From NCBI RefSeq assembly GCF_021130785.1, contig NC_060213.1:68463001-68527000 (forward strand): a stretch of DNA of 64,000 bases, read 5' to 3'. Position 1 is the stretch's first letter. Each line of letters starts with the position of its first letter. Origin of the DNA: Homalodisca vitripennis. Taxonomy: Eukaryota; Arthropoda; Insecta; Hemiptera; Cicadellidae. The position numbers were made by a program, and so were the translations under genes. Shown here piece by piece: positions 31,901 to 45,679 of this stretch. The notes beneath the pieces are model-generated. The model was not told the DNA's origin, ran no database searches, and saw only the letters and a list, made by a program, of their open reading frames with translations.

Positions 31901-32674
31901 TACAAACCTTCAAGTATAAGGTTCAATACGCATAAAGACGTACAACTAACCTGTGTTGTGAAGAATTAGACGTACACTATACTCAACTTTGGAAATATAA
32001 TAAGTTACGTCAAAAAAAAAGCATGCACTTTTACCGCCAACAGCGTAACATCGAGACTTGTGAGCTTGAATCCCACCGTATCACTTCACAGAACCAAAAG
32101 CACTACACAATACATATCACACGTAACAGAGCAGGTGGAGGATCAGGAAAATTAACGTCGACATTTCGGTAATGCAGGCAGGTTTCTAATGTTCTAAAAA
32201 TGATAATAGATAAACGTCATACCTTTAGAACCATTTCTACTACTAATTTTGTATAAACCTATTGGTGTAACTAGTAAGTGTCATTGGTTTTACTTTAGCT
32301 ATATAATTTTTAATGTTTAGTATTTTAACATTAATAAATTAATTTTATGAGGTAATTAATATTGTCCAATATTACTTTTTTTATTGGCCAACGAAGAATA
32401 CAATGGCCAAATCTATTAATAAGTATTCAGAGAGAAATCGTCATTCAATACGGCAAGAATATGTTATTCACAGTGAAGTGGGGGTAATTCAGAATATGAT
32501 AGACATCTTTCTAAATGGTGGATGATATGGTTCAAGCAGTAATATATTTATCAGATCCTAAAAACATATTATACAAATTAAATATGCTGTTTAAAGAACA
32601 CAGAAAGGTATTTAAGAATTAATTTAATATCTCGTAATTAATAAATAATTTTGTTACAATAAGTTTTAAGGAAC
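28941..32674. other. AT-rich host DNA, nothing coding recognised
   Basis: Short ORFs at 30320-30511, 31279-31461 and 31427-31618 have no family signal. A small GC-rich island at 29160-29222 (GCGACGCGGCTCCCTAAAG) is unexplained. Confidence 0.5.
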
Positions 32675-33155
32675 CTGGTCACAACTTGTCTCACCCGTTA
32701 CACTAATACCCAATTACATAAAAAAATGTTTCTAATATAGACTACTGATGGCGTATAAACGTAAACAATTTGGAACATTTTCCATAAATAGATTTTACTG
32801 TGGATAATATGTAAGGTTCTGATCCTAGACCACGATTCCCTCGCTCTGTAACAATCTTGAAGCTATTAAAATACGTTTAAACTGTAAAAGAAAGATTACA
32901 GAGCAGGATTACTTTTGATATGGATATTGCTTTTTATTTGCGAAATGTTATTATTATGTATGACTTTTTTGTGAAACTAAATAAAATTTAGTCTGGAATA
33001 AAGAATTATTATTTTATAAGTTAAGAGGGAATTAAATGGATAATCTCCATAGTTAGCATAGAGCGAGGAAGCAATCAAGTAGGCTTCGGCCTCCATTCAA
33101 ACACTAAAATGCTGGCAAAAATACAGTAAGTTAACACAACAACTGCCTGCGTTCG
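32675..33155 (+). repeat. Dispersed repeat family C, copy 1
   Basis: It matches the reverse complement of about 41045-41540 over ~480 bases. Anchors in order are GGTCAC, GGCGTATAAACGTAAA, TAAGGTTCTGATCCTAGACC, AAATGGATAATCTCCAT, GGCTTCGGCCTCCATTCAAA and ATACAGTAAGTTAAC. Both copies are diverged and carry no ORF. Confidence 0.7.
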
Positions 33156-36100
33156 ATTCTTTAGCTGCATACATCACTACAGTCTGTCCGACCACCACGC
33201 TCTCTCCCTCAAGATACTGCTGAGGTTACACTCTTCTACTGTCAGGACATAATCACTCGACAAGTTTACTGGTTTCAAGAATATTTGTTTTATTTCAAGA
33301 TTATTATAGTTTAAGTCGGTTACTAACATAATATTCAAGATTCGCTATAAACTAAAGATTTCTGTTCTTTTTAAAGTCAAAGTGAAAATAATCTCAAGTC
33401 TACTATTTAATATATTGATGATTCTATAGTACCCTTTTATGATCCTATAGTACGTATGTATTAATATATTCATCATACTGTAATAGGACTATTATAAGTA
33501 AAATCGTTAATATTACTTATATTGTAACATTATTCCAGTATATTAAACAAACTCTATTCTCACGGAGGCATTTATTTAAATTTTGGAAGCCATTCGCAAG
33601 AATTGGCATATGAGGTAATTATAGTGGACTCAGCTTATTTATGTTATGGCCTTTTATGTTTTAAAATTTAATTTACATCTACAACTTTCATCAGTGCGTG
33701 TTTAATTAGTGTTCAAATTGAAAATATATATATAATTCAATTTTTTTTTCTCACAAAACACGGATTAAAATGGACCAACACAACAGTAGTCCATGTGGAT
33801 TATACAAAGATAATATTTTGTTTCCACGGTTCATTTAGTTTCTATAGAGAGCTTCTAAATTCTCCTTAATTCAATCGATCCATCCAATAATTAATGAAAA
33901 AGAATTATAAGCTGATAAAATATTCGAAGTCTCGAGATATTATATATTATGTTAAAAAGAGTACGGCTAACATAGTAGTATCATTTAACCAATGTGTAAA
34001 GTAACATGCACCTCAATAAAAAACATATAAGTAACATCAGCAGATTATCGTGTTATGAAGAGCGTATTTGTTTAGATTCTTGTAATAATAAAAAGTATAA
34101 GTAAAACAGTACAATTTGAATTAGTACTTATCACATATGTATAAATATAATGTTAAACTAAGCAATTATTGTGTAATGAACTTGACGACTAACAGAGAAG
34201 ATGAACGTCATCTCTAATCACCCAACGTTGAAAGCATTGCAATAATGAGAGGCTAAAGCGCTTGCGAAAACCGCTTACCTGCTAATACTGCCACAAGCCT
34301 GATAAAGGATATGATAATCACCCTCTAAACGACTTCTTTGTTCTGTCTTCCTGAGTATCCTCAGGTCTGGTAGAGCATAGTCTTTTGTGTTAATGTAGTA
34401 ATATCACACTTAAAGTGTTATCATCTCTAATATAATAATACATTAGCCGTAAAATATTAAAATAGATCTTCATAACATTATTATAATGAATATTTAAATA
34501 TTTAAGCTTTATTAGCGTGTATTTACACGAAATAAAATCATTTCAGTACAAACTTTAACTATTCAGTTCACTGAGAGTGGATCTATTTCGTCAATATAAT
34601 TGGTGGTAGAAAAATATGTCTTAAAGTAGCTATAAAATATAAAATAAATCTTATATTTTTATGCGACTTTCTAAGGATCATTCGTGTGGAGTTTTATTTA
34701 CGAGGGGATAATTCGTTTTCAAAACTTTCAGGTAAATATATTTAATGTCTGTGGGAAGTGAATGATCAGAATATTAAGTTACTCTGGATACTTATATTAT
34801 GTTTAATTTGTGTGTAAGTAGTCAGTGATAGCAAAAAGTTTTGCTGAAGAAAAGATCGTGATATGAATTGAGGCATTGCCTAACAAGTCTTACTACATCT
34901 CGTCCTATGTACATCTCGACCTATGCACCGCATCTGGACGGAAAGGATAATTAGATAAAGGTTGCGTAAGGCAAGAGAGTAGGGACAGAACAATATAAAA
35001 TTTCATGTTAAACCACCGTTAAGCGGGATAGTAGTGTATCTTACTATTTGATCTGTCAGATCAATTAGTACAGTTTGATGTGTAGTAACACACACACACA
35101 CACCCACACACGCACGCACACACGCACACATATATATCAAAACAAAAAATCTGAACTAATAGAGATTGCGTGAAATTGATATAAATAATACTAAACTAAT
35201 AATAAATCATGTTTAGTAATATCTAAGAGTTCAAATGAGCACTGACTGCTTTACCAGTTCCAATAAACTAAACCCCTTGTAACCAATTTCAACACGGCTG
35301 TTAATTAGAGCAACAATTTCGGAACGACGCTCTGACTGATTTTAAACAACAAAGTTCTTACTGTGTTTGCTTATTTTCAATATTATTCTTAGGAGATGAA
35401 TTTTATTTTTATTAAAATTCTTAATAATACACGGATTGTTCTATCTAAATAAAAGTTGATAAATCCCTCATATTATTCAATTACTGAAGTATTGACACAA
35501 AACAATGACTAGCTATAATAAAGTAGCTGTGAGGTAAAAGTCGTTCAGTAAGTCCTACAGTTCTAATTTTATTTTGCATTTTATGTTTTCTCAGGTGACA
35601 TTAGGTGAATCATTTTAAAAGTTCTTAGACTTCGTAGATCGTTTAAAATTGAAAGCGCAGGAAAATTTAATTTCCTGATATAAATAAATTCCAGCATATC
35701 AAGTAATAGGATTTCCTGTAAAAGATGGATGTTGTAAATCTTCAAACAACATCCGTAAGATCTCTGCTAGAAGATGGGATTTGCAGGATGACAACTCATC
35801 TTAGTTAGTCCCAGATTGAGCGTTGTGACTGTTATTAGAAACGTGCAGAGTAACTAGATAGCCTGTAAATCTCACAATAGCTGTAAATATACCTGAGTCC
35901 ACGGAGCTCATGTACCTATCGATGGAAGCTGCACGTTGATCGATTTAAGATACTTAAACCTCAACGTAAGCTTATCGATCGAATGTACCTGTCTGACACA
36001 AAATGTAAAATATATGTTCATAATATTTACCTATTAACAGTAGATTATAAATATTACTGTATTGTAATGTCAAGTAAAATGAAACCATGTTTTAAAATCC

Positions 36101-36820
36101 CCAAGCTTGTGTGCTTTGATAGTAAATACACCATATTTGGTGATAGAAAGTAGAAAATTAGAGTCAGAATATAACTGTGATTGAATAAATATTATAGCAT
36201 AAGAGTAGGATTCCTTATTTATACAGAAAAATTGGTTTTTCTTGAATTCTAGAAGGCAATTCCCAAAAAGGAATTGATCGTTAGTCTCGCTAGTTTTGCT
36301 GGAGATCAACAATAGTTAAAAATTTAGAGTTTTATAAAAAGAGGTTAAAAATGTCAAACAATGGTTTTTTTGTCAGATCTATTTTTTACCTTCTAAGAGT
36401 TAAACCGATTGACCGAAACATATGTAATAATATTATGCAATGTCATGGTCAGCGTACTAGGTAAGTATTTTAAAAGTAAATTTAAATCAAGCAGTTAGTC
36501 GCTATATGGCTAAGTGACGATGATTTATAATTTTACTTTCTTTACTGAGAAAAGGGTACATAAACTGAAGCAAAATAACATTAGAAGGACTAGCCTTACT
36601 GAACCCGTCTTTGGTTAACACTAGTAAATTATTGGTAATGATTGTTTTGTGCCATATATGATACCCTATACGCGGTTATTATGAGAGATTTATCAAAGGT
36701 ATTCTTTATAATAAACAACTTTTTATTATTAGGAAGTCATATTTTAAATATTTTATTCGTCTTTTAACATAAAGACTGATAGTAAGCAAATACAAAACAA
36801 TAATAACAATGAAGTTTAGA
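33156..36820. other. AT-rich host DNA with an AC microsatellite
   Basis: No gene is supported. An imperfect AC repeat covers 35087-35132. A short hairpin (GGATGTTG...CAACATCC) lies at 35726-35753. The minus ORF 36070-36312 is not recognised. Confidence 0.55.
35087..35132. repeat. AC microsatellite, imperfect
   Basis: ACACACAC with scattered CCC and CGC interruptions, then a short AT tail. Confidence 0.9.
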
Positions 36821-37582
36821 TTCAGGCTGAACCTCGAGGCGAAACTGTTTCTGGAACAAACAGCTGTGATATGATTGCTTGAAAACTTTATTTAGAAATA
36901 GTTCTTTTAGAAAGAGTTTATATTGTTCTTTGTGTAGTATTATTTAAAACAATTTCTTCCAAATATTATAAAGTCAGATTTAGGTATAAGTTTCTTATAT
37001 AATTCAGGGTGTCTATGATTTACACTATCTAACCTAACCATTTGATTTCTGAGGTAAAAATAAGTAAGATACGCAATAAAAATTATTGTTCTTTACTTAT
37101 CTTATCGTTTGTCTTGTCTTGTGTCGTGCATGTTTTTTGTTAACATACAATAACATAAAAAACTAATGAATTTCAAACTTTTCATAAAAGTTCAGGCTGA
37201 ACCTCCTGGCGAAACTGTTTCTGGAACAAACAGCTGTGATGTGATAGCTTACCTGGGGGGGAGAGTTTCTTTGAATGGGTAAAGTATTTAAAACTTCATT
37301 TTGAAATAGTTCTTTTAGAAAGAGTTTATATAATTATTTGCTTTGTAATATTTAAATCGATTTCACTCAACTACCTTAAAGTAAGATTTAGGTCTCAGTT
37401 TATTATATATTCAGGGTGCCTTACACTACTAAACCTTACTATTTGATTTCTGAGGTAAAAATAAGTACGATTCGCCATAAAAAGTATTGTTCTTTACTTA
37501 GCTTATCGTTTGTCTTGTCTTGTGTCGTGCATGTTTTTTGTTAACATACAATAACATAAAAAACTAATGAATTTCAAACTTT
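36821..37582 (+). repeat. Tandem duplication, ~370-base unit
   Basis: TTCAGGCTGAACCTC begins units at 36821 and 37191. Both continue with GGCGAAACTGTTTCTGGAAC, TTCTTTTAGAAAGAGTTTAT, TTTGATTTCTGAGGTAAAAA and TTGTCTTGTCTTGTGTCGTG, and end at AACTAATGAATTTCAAACTT. The second unit has a G-rich insert near 37255 and small deletions. No ORF is present. Confidence 0.9.
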
Positions 37583-38134
37583 GCAAATTAAAATTTATTA
37601 CGGATTTTTGAAAAATATCATGCCAGGTTGAAAAATGCTGCTACACAAAATTTTCAAACTGTAATTGATTATAATCTGTAGAGTTATTGAAAATTTTTTT
37701 AAATAGTTAATAATGCGTTACTTTTTAAGAGAATATTAATAAAAAGTTGACTTCGACAATAAGTCAAACATCAACAGACTGATAAAAAATCCTTAATTTT
37801 CTAAGGTTTTGCAATGAGGGAGAACTTCCTCTTTCCCACTCTGACTGGAAGGGGTTCGAACTGGGTTAGACTATCCTTTCCAAGGTAACAGAACTGAGAT
37901 AGATCCTCTTATTTCCATCATGGTTGATGTAACATGAGATCTCGTTAGGGCTCTACCCCTAATTGTACATATCCTATCTATAAATATCAAAAGACACAAG
38001 CAAGAGTGTCGAGAAGAGGATTAAGTGGACGAAACCCGAAGAGAAGAAAGAAGAGGAGAAGGCAAGAGGCCTGGCAAATGCCACAGACTTGTGTCAGGGG
38101 TGGAAGTGGGAACGAGGGGCCACGGCCCCAGCAC

Positions 38135-38167
<33 letters not shown>

Positions 38168-39954
38168 AACTAAATTATGAAGTATAATTAATTAGTATGA
38201 TATGTACATTGACCTTCATTATTTGGGTATTTCAATAGTCGATACAAATTTAATATTTCTTTTAGTAAAAAAAATTAATTCAATAGTTATTTATTTTGAA
38301 TACATGTTTTTGGTGCTCAAGGATTGTCTCTACTTGTTTTAAGATGAGCAGTCCATTTTAAGTTTTGTATTCCTTAACTCATTATATTATAGAGTTAGTA
38401 AATTGATATTTACTTAAAATGTAATCAAAACATTTTCAGAGATCCAAAGCGTCTTTTTCTACGTGACCACGTAAGGACAGGATTAATTACTGTCACTTCG
38501 AACATGATTAATACTTTTACCAACAGAAATAGGGAAGGTCAGCATAGAAATATTAGAAAAGAGTTGTTCTAAGGTCAAACGTATCCTTTTCTGTTCGTGC
38601 TTAAAGAAAGCTTCGAGTCAGTACTAGTTTTTCAATTATTTTACACTATGGAAAATTATATTGTAATCTACCGAAGCACTTTGTAAATACTAGTGCACTA
38701 CGTTTTAAAAACTTTAATCTCCCACTTTATATAGGCATAAGAAATTGTGAGGTATACGGTAAAGTATTCTATAAACGGTTCATCATGAAACATGTGTCAA
38801 CTAAATCAAGCTGTTTCACATAACTTGATTTATACATATGGCATAGATTTATATAAATGTGATCAGAAGTTCTTAGTAAACCCTAGTTTTATTAGACAAA
38901 TTATTCGTTGTATATAAATTAATACCTGAGTTGATAAACACCACGGCTTCGAGAAACCGGGCTGTGACACAAAGCCTGTCACCAACAGTGGGAGCGTAAT
39001 CTGTGCATAATTTTTCTGAAATCATGGATTCCCTCGTTGTTGACAGTATACTACGACTATGAGAGGACCGTTTGAATGTTTACGTTATTTTAGATTACTA
39101 AGAGGTTTATCATCCCAGCTTTTATTTTTATTACTAATGTTTTTTAGATTAATACAATAAATAAACTATATAATATGCAATAATAATGTGATTAAGGTTA
39201 CATTATTATTACTGATGATTCTGCACAAGAACAATACATTTTATTGCGGTTCACCTCATACTACAGGAAAGTTGTGTTAGCCGCGTAAAGCGCAATCTTA
39301 GCTTGGACCAAAAATTTAACTGAATTAAAAGCGTCTAAAACAAGGTCATCGAAAACATATTTTAAAATTTAAAAATGCAGATATACCCTAATTTTAAAAT
39401 CCCTTTCATTTATATAGTCGTCAAAACAGTAAAGCAGAATCTGGTAATGCTCATTTTGTAGCTTTGAGTTTTTTATTACGTCAACACTTTAAAACTCAAA
39501 AGAAATATTGTAAGGATAATTCACCGTAATTTAATTATATAAAAATTGCTAATAACTCGTGACAGGCAATTCAGTATTAATATACTGTAAGGTAAAAACC
39601 ATAATTCTTTCATATTTGAAGTATCCTATTATTGATTATTTGTTATACCAATTAAAAAGCTTAAAATTTAAAATAATATTATTACGTGAAAATTAAATAT
39701 AAACTGTATAAAATTTCACCCTACTTTTATTATTTTAAGTTCTTAAAGTTAAACATTCTGTTAAACAAAGGAAATATTAAAACATTATTAGCTACATAAA
39801 ATAAAATGCGTTGTCATCAGTTTCTTTCGATAAATACACAATAAAACGACTTTATTGTTTAATATCAAGTGAATATACATTTAAGGTGGTATTTAATTCA
39901 CAATATTTCTATACCTGAATGGTTGTTTTGTTTCCTTACAGAAATTGTTTATAA
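37583..39954. other. Host DNA with a GC/purine-rich patch and CT microsatellite
   Basis: The stretch 37815-38135 is richer in GC and purines (GAAGAGAAGAAAGAAGAGG) and contains GGGGTTCGAACTGGG at 37851-37865, like a pol III B box. It may be an old SINE but no A box is clear. A CT run at 38136-38166 follows. Nothing coding is recognised. Confidence 0.45.
38136..38166. repeat. CT microsatellite
   Basis: An uninterrupted CT dinucleotide run. Confidence 0.95.
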
Positions 39955-39960
39955 GGGATA

Positions 39961-40155
39961 AAAAATTAGTCCAATACTATCAAGTACGAGTATAACGTAT
40001 ATTTACTAATTATCCTTGGTAATTAAGTGTGCCAATTTTCGTAAAATTTGTTTGAAAAAAAAATAAGTCCAATACTTTTAATTACGAGTATAAAATATAT
40101 TACACTAATTATCCTTGGTAATTAAGCGTACAATTTTTCATATAGTTTGTTTTCG
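39961..40155 (+). repeat. Tandem duplication, ~100-base unit
   Basis: AGTCCAATACT, ACGAGTATAA and CTAATTATCCTTGGTAATTA occur in order in 39961-40062 and again in 40063-40155. Confidence 0.8.
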
Positions 40156-41044
40156 ACCCTTTAAAAAGGAACTCTTCCTTCCTAGAGCATTAATGAAACT
40201 TCAGGAAGAGAGAACATAAAGAACGTTGCCAAGGCGATTATCATGTCCTTAATCAGGCTTATGTCAGTTATTACCCGGTAATGTCCTTTCAAACGCGCAT
40301 AAGCTCATATTAATGCAACGCTCCCTAAATGGTTTAGCTCCCAATGCTATATAAATAAACGGTTAATGGCTTTATCCGGTTTATATAAATACATTGTTAT
40401 CAATATTTCGCTATGTTTCTTCCCGTAACAGGCATAAACCTGGAGTTATTGTTTTAATTTCGTTTTGGAGTGCTTGATATCAAATTGAATTTGTTTTTTT
40501 TCCAATATTTTTAATTAACAGGGCCTGAATAAGATCAAATCGTAAATAAATACGTAAAAAGGAATAAATAAATTTGCCTATTGAAACAATTGAGACTTCA
40601 TGTTGAGAAGGCCATAATATAAACATGCTGGGATAATCTAATATATTTATGCGCCAAACCCCTTGTAAGGGGCTCTGAAAATGTACAGAAGGGTGTCTAT
40701 AAGAAGAAATGACTTTATAATTTACTTATTTGAGGTTATAAAATAAGTAATAATAAGGTTTTTATTTATGGAAACTGATGTCTAAGACAGTAACTTATAG
40801 TGTTAAAAAAGTTACTACTTGTTTATCACTTTTAATACTTTTAATTTTTTCAATACCTTTAATAGAGCAATGGCGACTACTTTTACTTTGGCCTAAAAGG
40901 GGATGGACATATTTAATATTAAAACATATATTTATAAATGTGTAAAAACCAACTGTAATTGTATTAAAATATTCTTTAATTTCTGAATTTGAGTGTAAGA
41001 GTGTAGTGTACAGGGAGAATTTAGTGAAATTAACAGACGTACTA

Positions 41045-41540
41045 GCGTAGTTTTTGGGTTAACTTACTGTATTGCTGTTCTGGTGCTAAAATTTGAGTTT
41101 TTGAATGGAGGCCGAAGTTCAAATGTCTCCTTTCTTGATGCCTCATCCTATGCAACCAATGAAGATTATCCATTTATTTATCTATTAGCCTTATAAATAC
41201 TATCATTAATTCGTGAATCAGAGTAAATATTATTCAATCAAACAGCAGTGTTCTAGATATAAATAGAATCACTCCAAATCTTTAAAAATTAATCTTGTTC
41301 TAGCCCTATAAAGGTAAAACACATGACGCTCATTATGTGTACAGAATCAGTGATTCTCGGTCTAGGTTCAGAACCTTATATGTTACTTACTACAGGAAAG
41401 CATAAGTAATTATGTAAATGTTACTATTTTTACGTTTCCACGCCAAAAGTACCCTATATTTAAAAAAAATATTGGGAAAAGTAATATGGAAGAAAAACAT
41501 GCGAAACTATAAAAGATAATAAGGGTGACCTGGTTTTTTT
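41045..41540 (-). repeat. Dispersed repeat family C, copy 2 (inverted)
   Basis: The inverted partner of 32675-33155, with the same anchors in reverse order. Confidence 0.7.
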
Positions 41541-43629
41541 AAATTTATTGTAATACAATTATGTGTGAATTTACGAGGAATTAAGTTACTTCCTAAAAGT
41601 AAATAATAAACATAATTGTAACTGATTTGTATATTTATAAATACCAAGAAAACTCCACAACATATATTTCTTTGATTTGTTATTAATGTGTTTTGAACTA
41701 GCTGATAAATGCATGAATCCCTTGAATCGGATCATCCACCGTTTAGATAGACATCAATCATCTGCCCCCGTTTCACAGTCGAGAACTTATGAATCTTGAA
41801 TATAAGTCTTGTATGATCTTTTTCACACAATAGCTTATTCTTATATTTGAATAGCATATATTTTGAAATAACTGATAGTCAATACCCATGTAAGTATTTA
41901 TAACAATATATTTCTGTCTGAAATAAAATGTATGTTAAAATATAAATAGTTAAAAATAAAATAATTAAAATAAACCAAAGGCGCCTTTTAAAACATTAAA
42001 CATGAATATTATGTATACAAGTAGTTTCTTTAACAATTTAATATACCGATTATGGATTAGTAATTATAATAAAATGCTGAATCTGTTTTCTTTAGATTGG
42101 CTTATATATGAAAGCCGTTTAAGAGCCATACAATATATCGTATTTCAATATTTTATTGAACAAAATTATTTTATTATGATATTGTTATATAAATGTTTTA
42201 TGTTAGACGTTTTTCTTTTCAACGAGACCTTTTACTTTCACTGGTCTTTTAATTCATACCTGAAACTTTCTATGTTGAAAATTTTTTAAACTATAAGGCC
42301 AAAAACTCTCCTCTTATGCGACTTAATGTTTCACTCCACCACACTTTGCGCAAAATATACAGAAATAACTACTTAAGCACCTTGAAAATTGTTTAAGTAA
42401 TTACAATTATGTAAGATTTACGGATAGGAAATAGTTCTTTCCTCCTCTTTACTTTATATGTATATTGTCCTGTATTTTATTTAAGTACAAACTATTTGAT
42501 AAAAGTGGGATCATAAAAAATTGGTTTTGTACTATACTAGTGTTATGCTTAAAGCAATTAAGGCAGTATTTAATTATTTGAACAGTACTTATATCTTTGC
42601 TTAAAGTTTATGTACTGAAAACGGATGCTTTGAAAAGTTAGAAGTGTTTTGGTAACTTTACATAGCACCGTTGAAAGATTTGAACACTATATTTGAGGAT
42701 TGAAATGTACGCTCTTTCTCAAAAGTATTAGGGTTTTGTGACATCTAATGAGGACGGTATATATCAGTCCTTGTATTGCGAGCTGGTAAACCTATTGGGC
42801 ATGCTATTTTATTAAGCTGATTGTATGTCATCTAAACAAACATTCAGTATATATAATCAAACTACATTGGTGAAGTATGCCATACCTATATTATAATGTT
42901 TTCCTGCGAGATTGAATACATCAGAGCAGCGCAATACGTACCGAGAGAAGCATATCATACAATATTTATAGTCAACAGATTGCTTCCTCTTTAAATCGAT
43001 CTGATTTCCGAGAATTCGTTATTGACTACATCATGTTATTTAACTTTATCATTATTCTAATAATCACTTAACATAATGTTTTTATCGCCCCTGTTTACAA
43101 TAATATCCTACAATATTTGGAGTAAATCTATACGGGTAGTGTAATCACAACACAACATATTATAAATATTTGTTTTCTTGTTTGGGGAAAAACGTTTTTA
43201 CGTGTATGATGGAAAACATTTAACTTTTGAGGATTTTAACTTTATTTCTCACTCAATTTTCTATACAAATATAATATTAAATTAAAAAATTGTTAATACA
43301 ATTAAAATGGAATATTCACCATATTCATATTCACCAAATATAAGTATATCCGTTTATTTTACGTTTATTTTGCGAAATTGTATTAATGCAAGTAAGATAA
43401 GCTAATATTACATGACTGTAATTTTAACGATCAATGTTTAAGAAATTTATGTTGTGTAAGAGAAAATACCAATTCTTAGGTTAATTAAAAATATTTGTCA
43501 TCACTCGTTATTTTGTCATATCGTTTTTTTACGACTAAGTCAAAGCCGACGTCAAAAGTACGATTAAGTACCTAAAGACACTTCTTCTCCATGTGGAAAA
43601 ATGGTGTTTATTATGCAGGAAAAAAAATA
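41541..43629. other. AT-rich host DNA, nothing coding recognised
   Basis: The ORF at 42002-42289 is AT-driven (Phe/Tyr/Ile/Asn-rich) with no family signal. Confidence 0.5.
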
Positions 43630-44341
43630 ATTATTACTTAGAATTCCACAATACCAATATGTCAATCGCCTCAGTGCTGCCATTGATAGATTCGTAGTGT
43701 GTTATTTGGCTCCATCCTGTCGAAACCAGGTTTGATGAATGTCAATATCTGGAAAAGCATGTAGCCGTGGAGCAAGAAATGTTTCCAGCATATGAATGTA
43801 ATATTCAGATGTGACATCTACAGTAGAACTATTACCATCATCATAGAATTAAAGTCCTATTATCCCTCGACAAGACACTGCACACCATACAATAACTGTA
43901 AGGCTGTGTAACGGATGTTGATTAAGTTCACCGGGATTTCTGCGAGCCCAATAACGCATGTTCTGCTTATTGACATGCCTATTTAAATTAAAGTGGGCCT
44001 CATCAGACATCCAAAGATTTACGAGGAAATTTGCGTCCTCATTGATTTTAGTCAGTAGCTGTTCACAAAATTGTAAACTTAATTCATCGTCATTTGATCT
44101 TAGAGCTTGAACAATCTGAAGCTTGTAAGGAAGAAACAGCAGGCCGTGCATTATTCTTTGCATCGTCATTTGATTTTAGAGCTTGAATAATCTGAAGCTT
44201 GTAAGGAAGAAACTGCAGGCCGTGCAATATTCTTTGCACACTCCGATGCTCAAGTCGCAATGATGAGGCGATTTTTCGTACAGAACAACGCGGACTCCTT
44301 TCCACTGCAAATCGCACTGCACCAACATTTTCATGCATCAA
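43630..44341 (-). pseudogene. Tc/mariner-type DDE transposase relic
   Basis: The N-terminal helix-turn-helix part is at 44341-44160 (FAVERSPRCSVRKIASSLR, SVQRILHGLQFLPYKLQI). The catalytic part follows from 44169 with VNLWMSDEAHFNLNRHVNK (first catalytic Asp), YWARRNPGELNQHPLHS and VIVWCAVSCRGIIG. Beyond a stop at 43849 the same frame continues (FLAPRLHAF, TWFRQDGAK, second catalytic Asp in QDGA), meets another stop, and fades near 43,630 before the third acidic residue. Between the halves a 76-base tandem duplication (44085-44160 and 44161-44236) shifts the frame. The product resembles insect Tc3/mariner-like transposases. Terminal repeats were not found. It is non-functional. Confidence 0.8.
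44085..44236 (-). repeat. 76-base tandem duplication within transposase
   Basis: CATCGTCATTTGAT, TCTGAAGCTTGTAAGGAAGA and CAGGCCGTGCA are repeated at a period of 76 bases with a few differences. Seventy-six is not a multiple of three, so it frameshifts the gene. Confidence 0.9.
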
Positions 44342-45677
44342 TGTATTTTTATGTTTGTTGCTATATTTGTATAATTATATCAATAACTAGTTTCGTAACA
44401 TTGATATCATCAGCGAAGATTTATAATTTATTATAGTCCCCTATGGAAATGTAGGCGTTAAATATTTTTTTTAATCTGTAGCTATTATTTTGTAATATTT
44501 ATTTAGTTTTCGTGTATTCTTATGATACTCAGATATTTAATAAGTTCAACATGTACAGAATATCTCTTAATTAAAACTGTTGTGTACAGTAAACATTTGT
44601 ATTAAAAGTCATCTAATGTTATTTAACCAACAATAAAAGTTCAAAGCGATAAAGGAAGGAAAGGAAGAATGAAATGTAAATTATATTATCCAAAGAGTAA
44701 CGAGATTATTATAACAATGCGACCACAGCCTGTTATTTCTACTGTATTCTGGTGCTCTTCCATGGTTAGTATTGAACAATTGTGATATGTTTTGCTTTAC
44801 TACTACTTACTTTAAGTTTATATTTATTAATACAGAACGTAATTTGTTCCATGCAATAAAATCGTAATAAAAATGAACAATAAAAGTTTTATCGTGCATT
44901 TCTTATGATCGTGAAAAGCACCATAAAACTACTAATATATGTTATATTGTATGTTTATTTGGAACAGTAATACTGCTTCATTAACTGTATAGATTTTAAA
45001 GAGATGTATCAAGCAAATTAATTTCTTACTGTCAATTAAATTATAATGCATTTATATATTCATTCTTTCTCAGACTCAATTGAATATTATTATTTACAAT
45101 TATTCATATAAGTATCATCCATACAAATACTGTCAGTATGAATAAACCTTTTCCAGCCATTTACTAAAAAAATCATTAATTATTGTAAGAAGATTCCGTA
45201 AATTATTAGAAAATTAGAAGAGACGATGCAGGGGCTAGCCTTGCTGAAAGTCTTTATAGTTATTCAGAAATTATGTCAAAATTGCATATAAAAACTTTAC
45301 AAATAAAATATTTATATATTACACACACATATACACTTACACCACATATATACACCTACTTACTTATGTAGTTTGCATATACATTTATAAATCGTGCTTC
45401 TTATTTATTATAATGGACAAACTAGACTATGCTTATTAACCGTCTGTTAGCAAGATTTATTGTGTATAAGATATTTTGTAAATTTGTGACGTTGATAATG
45501 AAAGGATAATGGCATTATTTTTATGTGTATTTTAGTTTCATGTTATATAGTTTTAACTACAAAGTAAACTAAAACACACAATATCACGTCGGTTATGTGT
45601 ACAGAAAATAAATTCGAGACTGTGAAACAGCTTTTGAATATGATGAACATGCAAGAATAATATAATTTCGGAAAATA
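44342..45677. other. AT-rich host DNA, nothing recognised
   Basis: No ORF, repeat pair or RNA gene could be supported. Confidence 0.5.
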
Positions 45678-45679
45678 TA

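Noticed and set aside
36821..37582. LTR pair
   Set aside because: The units are directly adjacent with no interior, so this is a tandem duplication.
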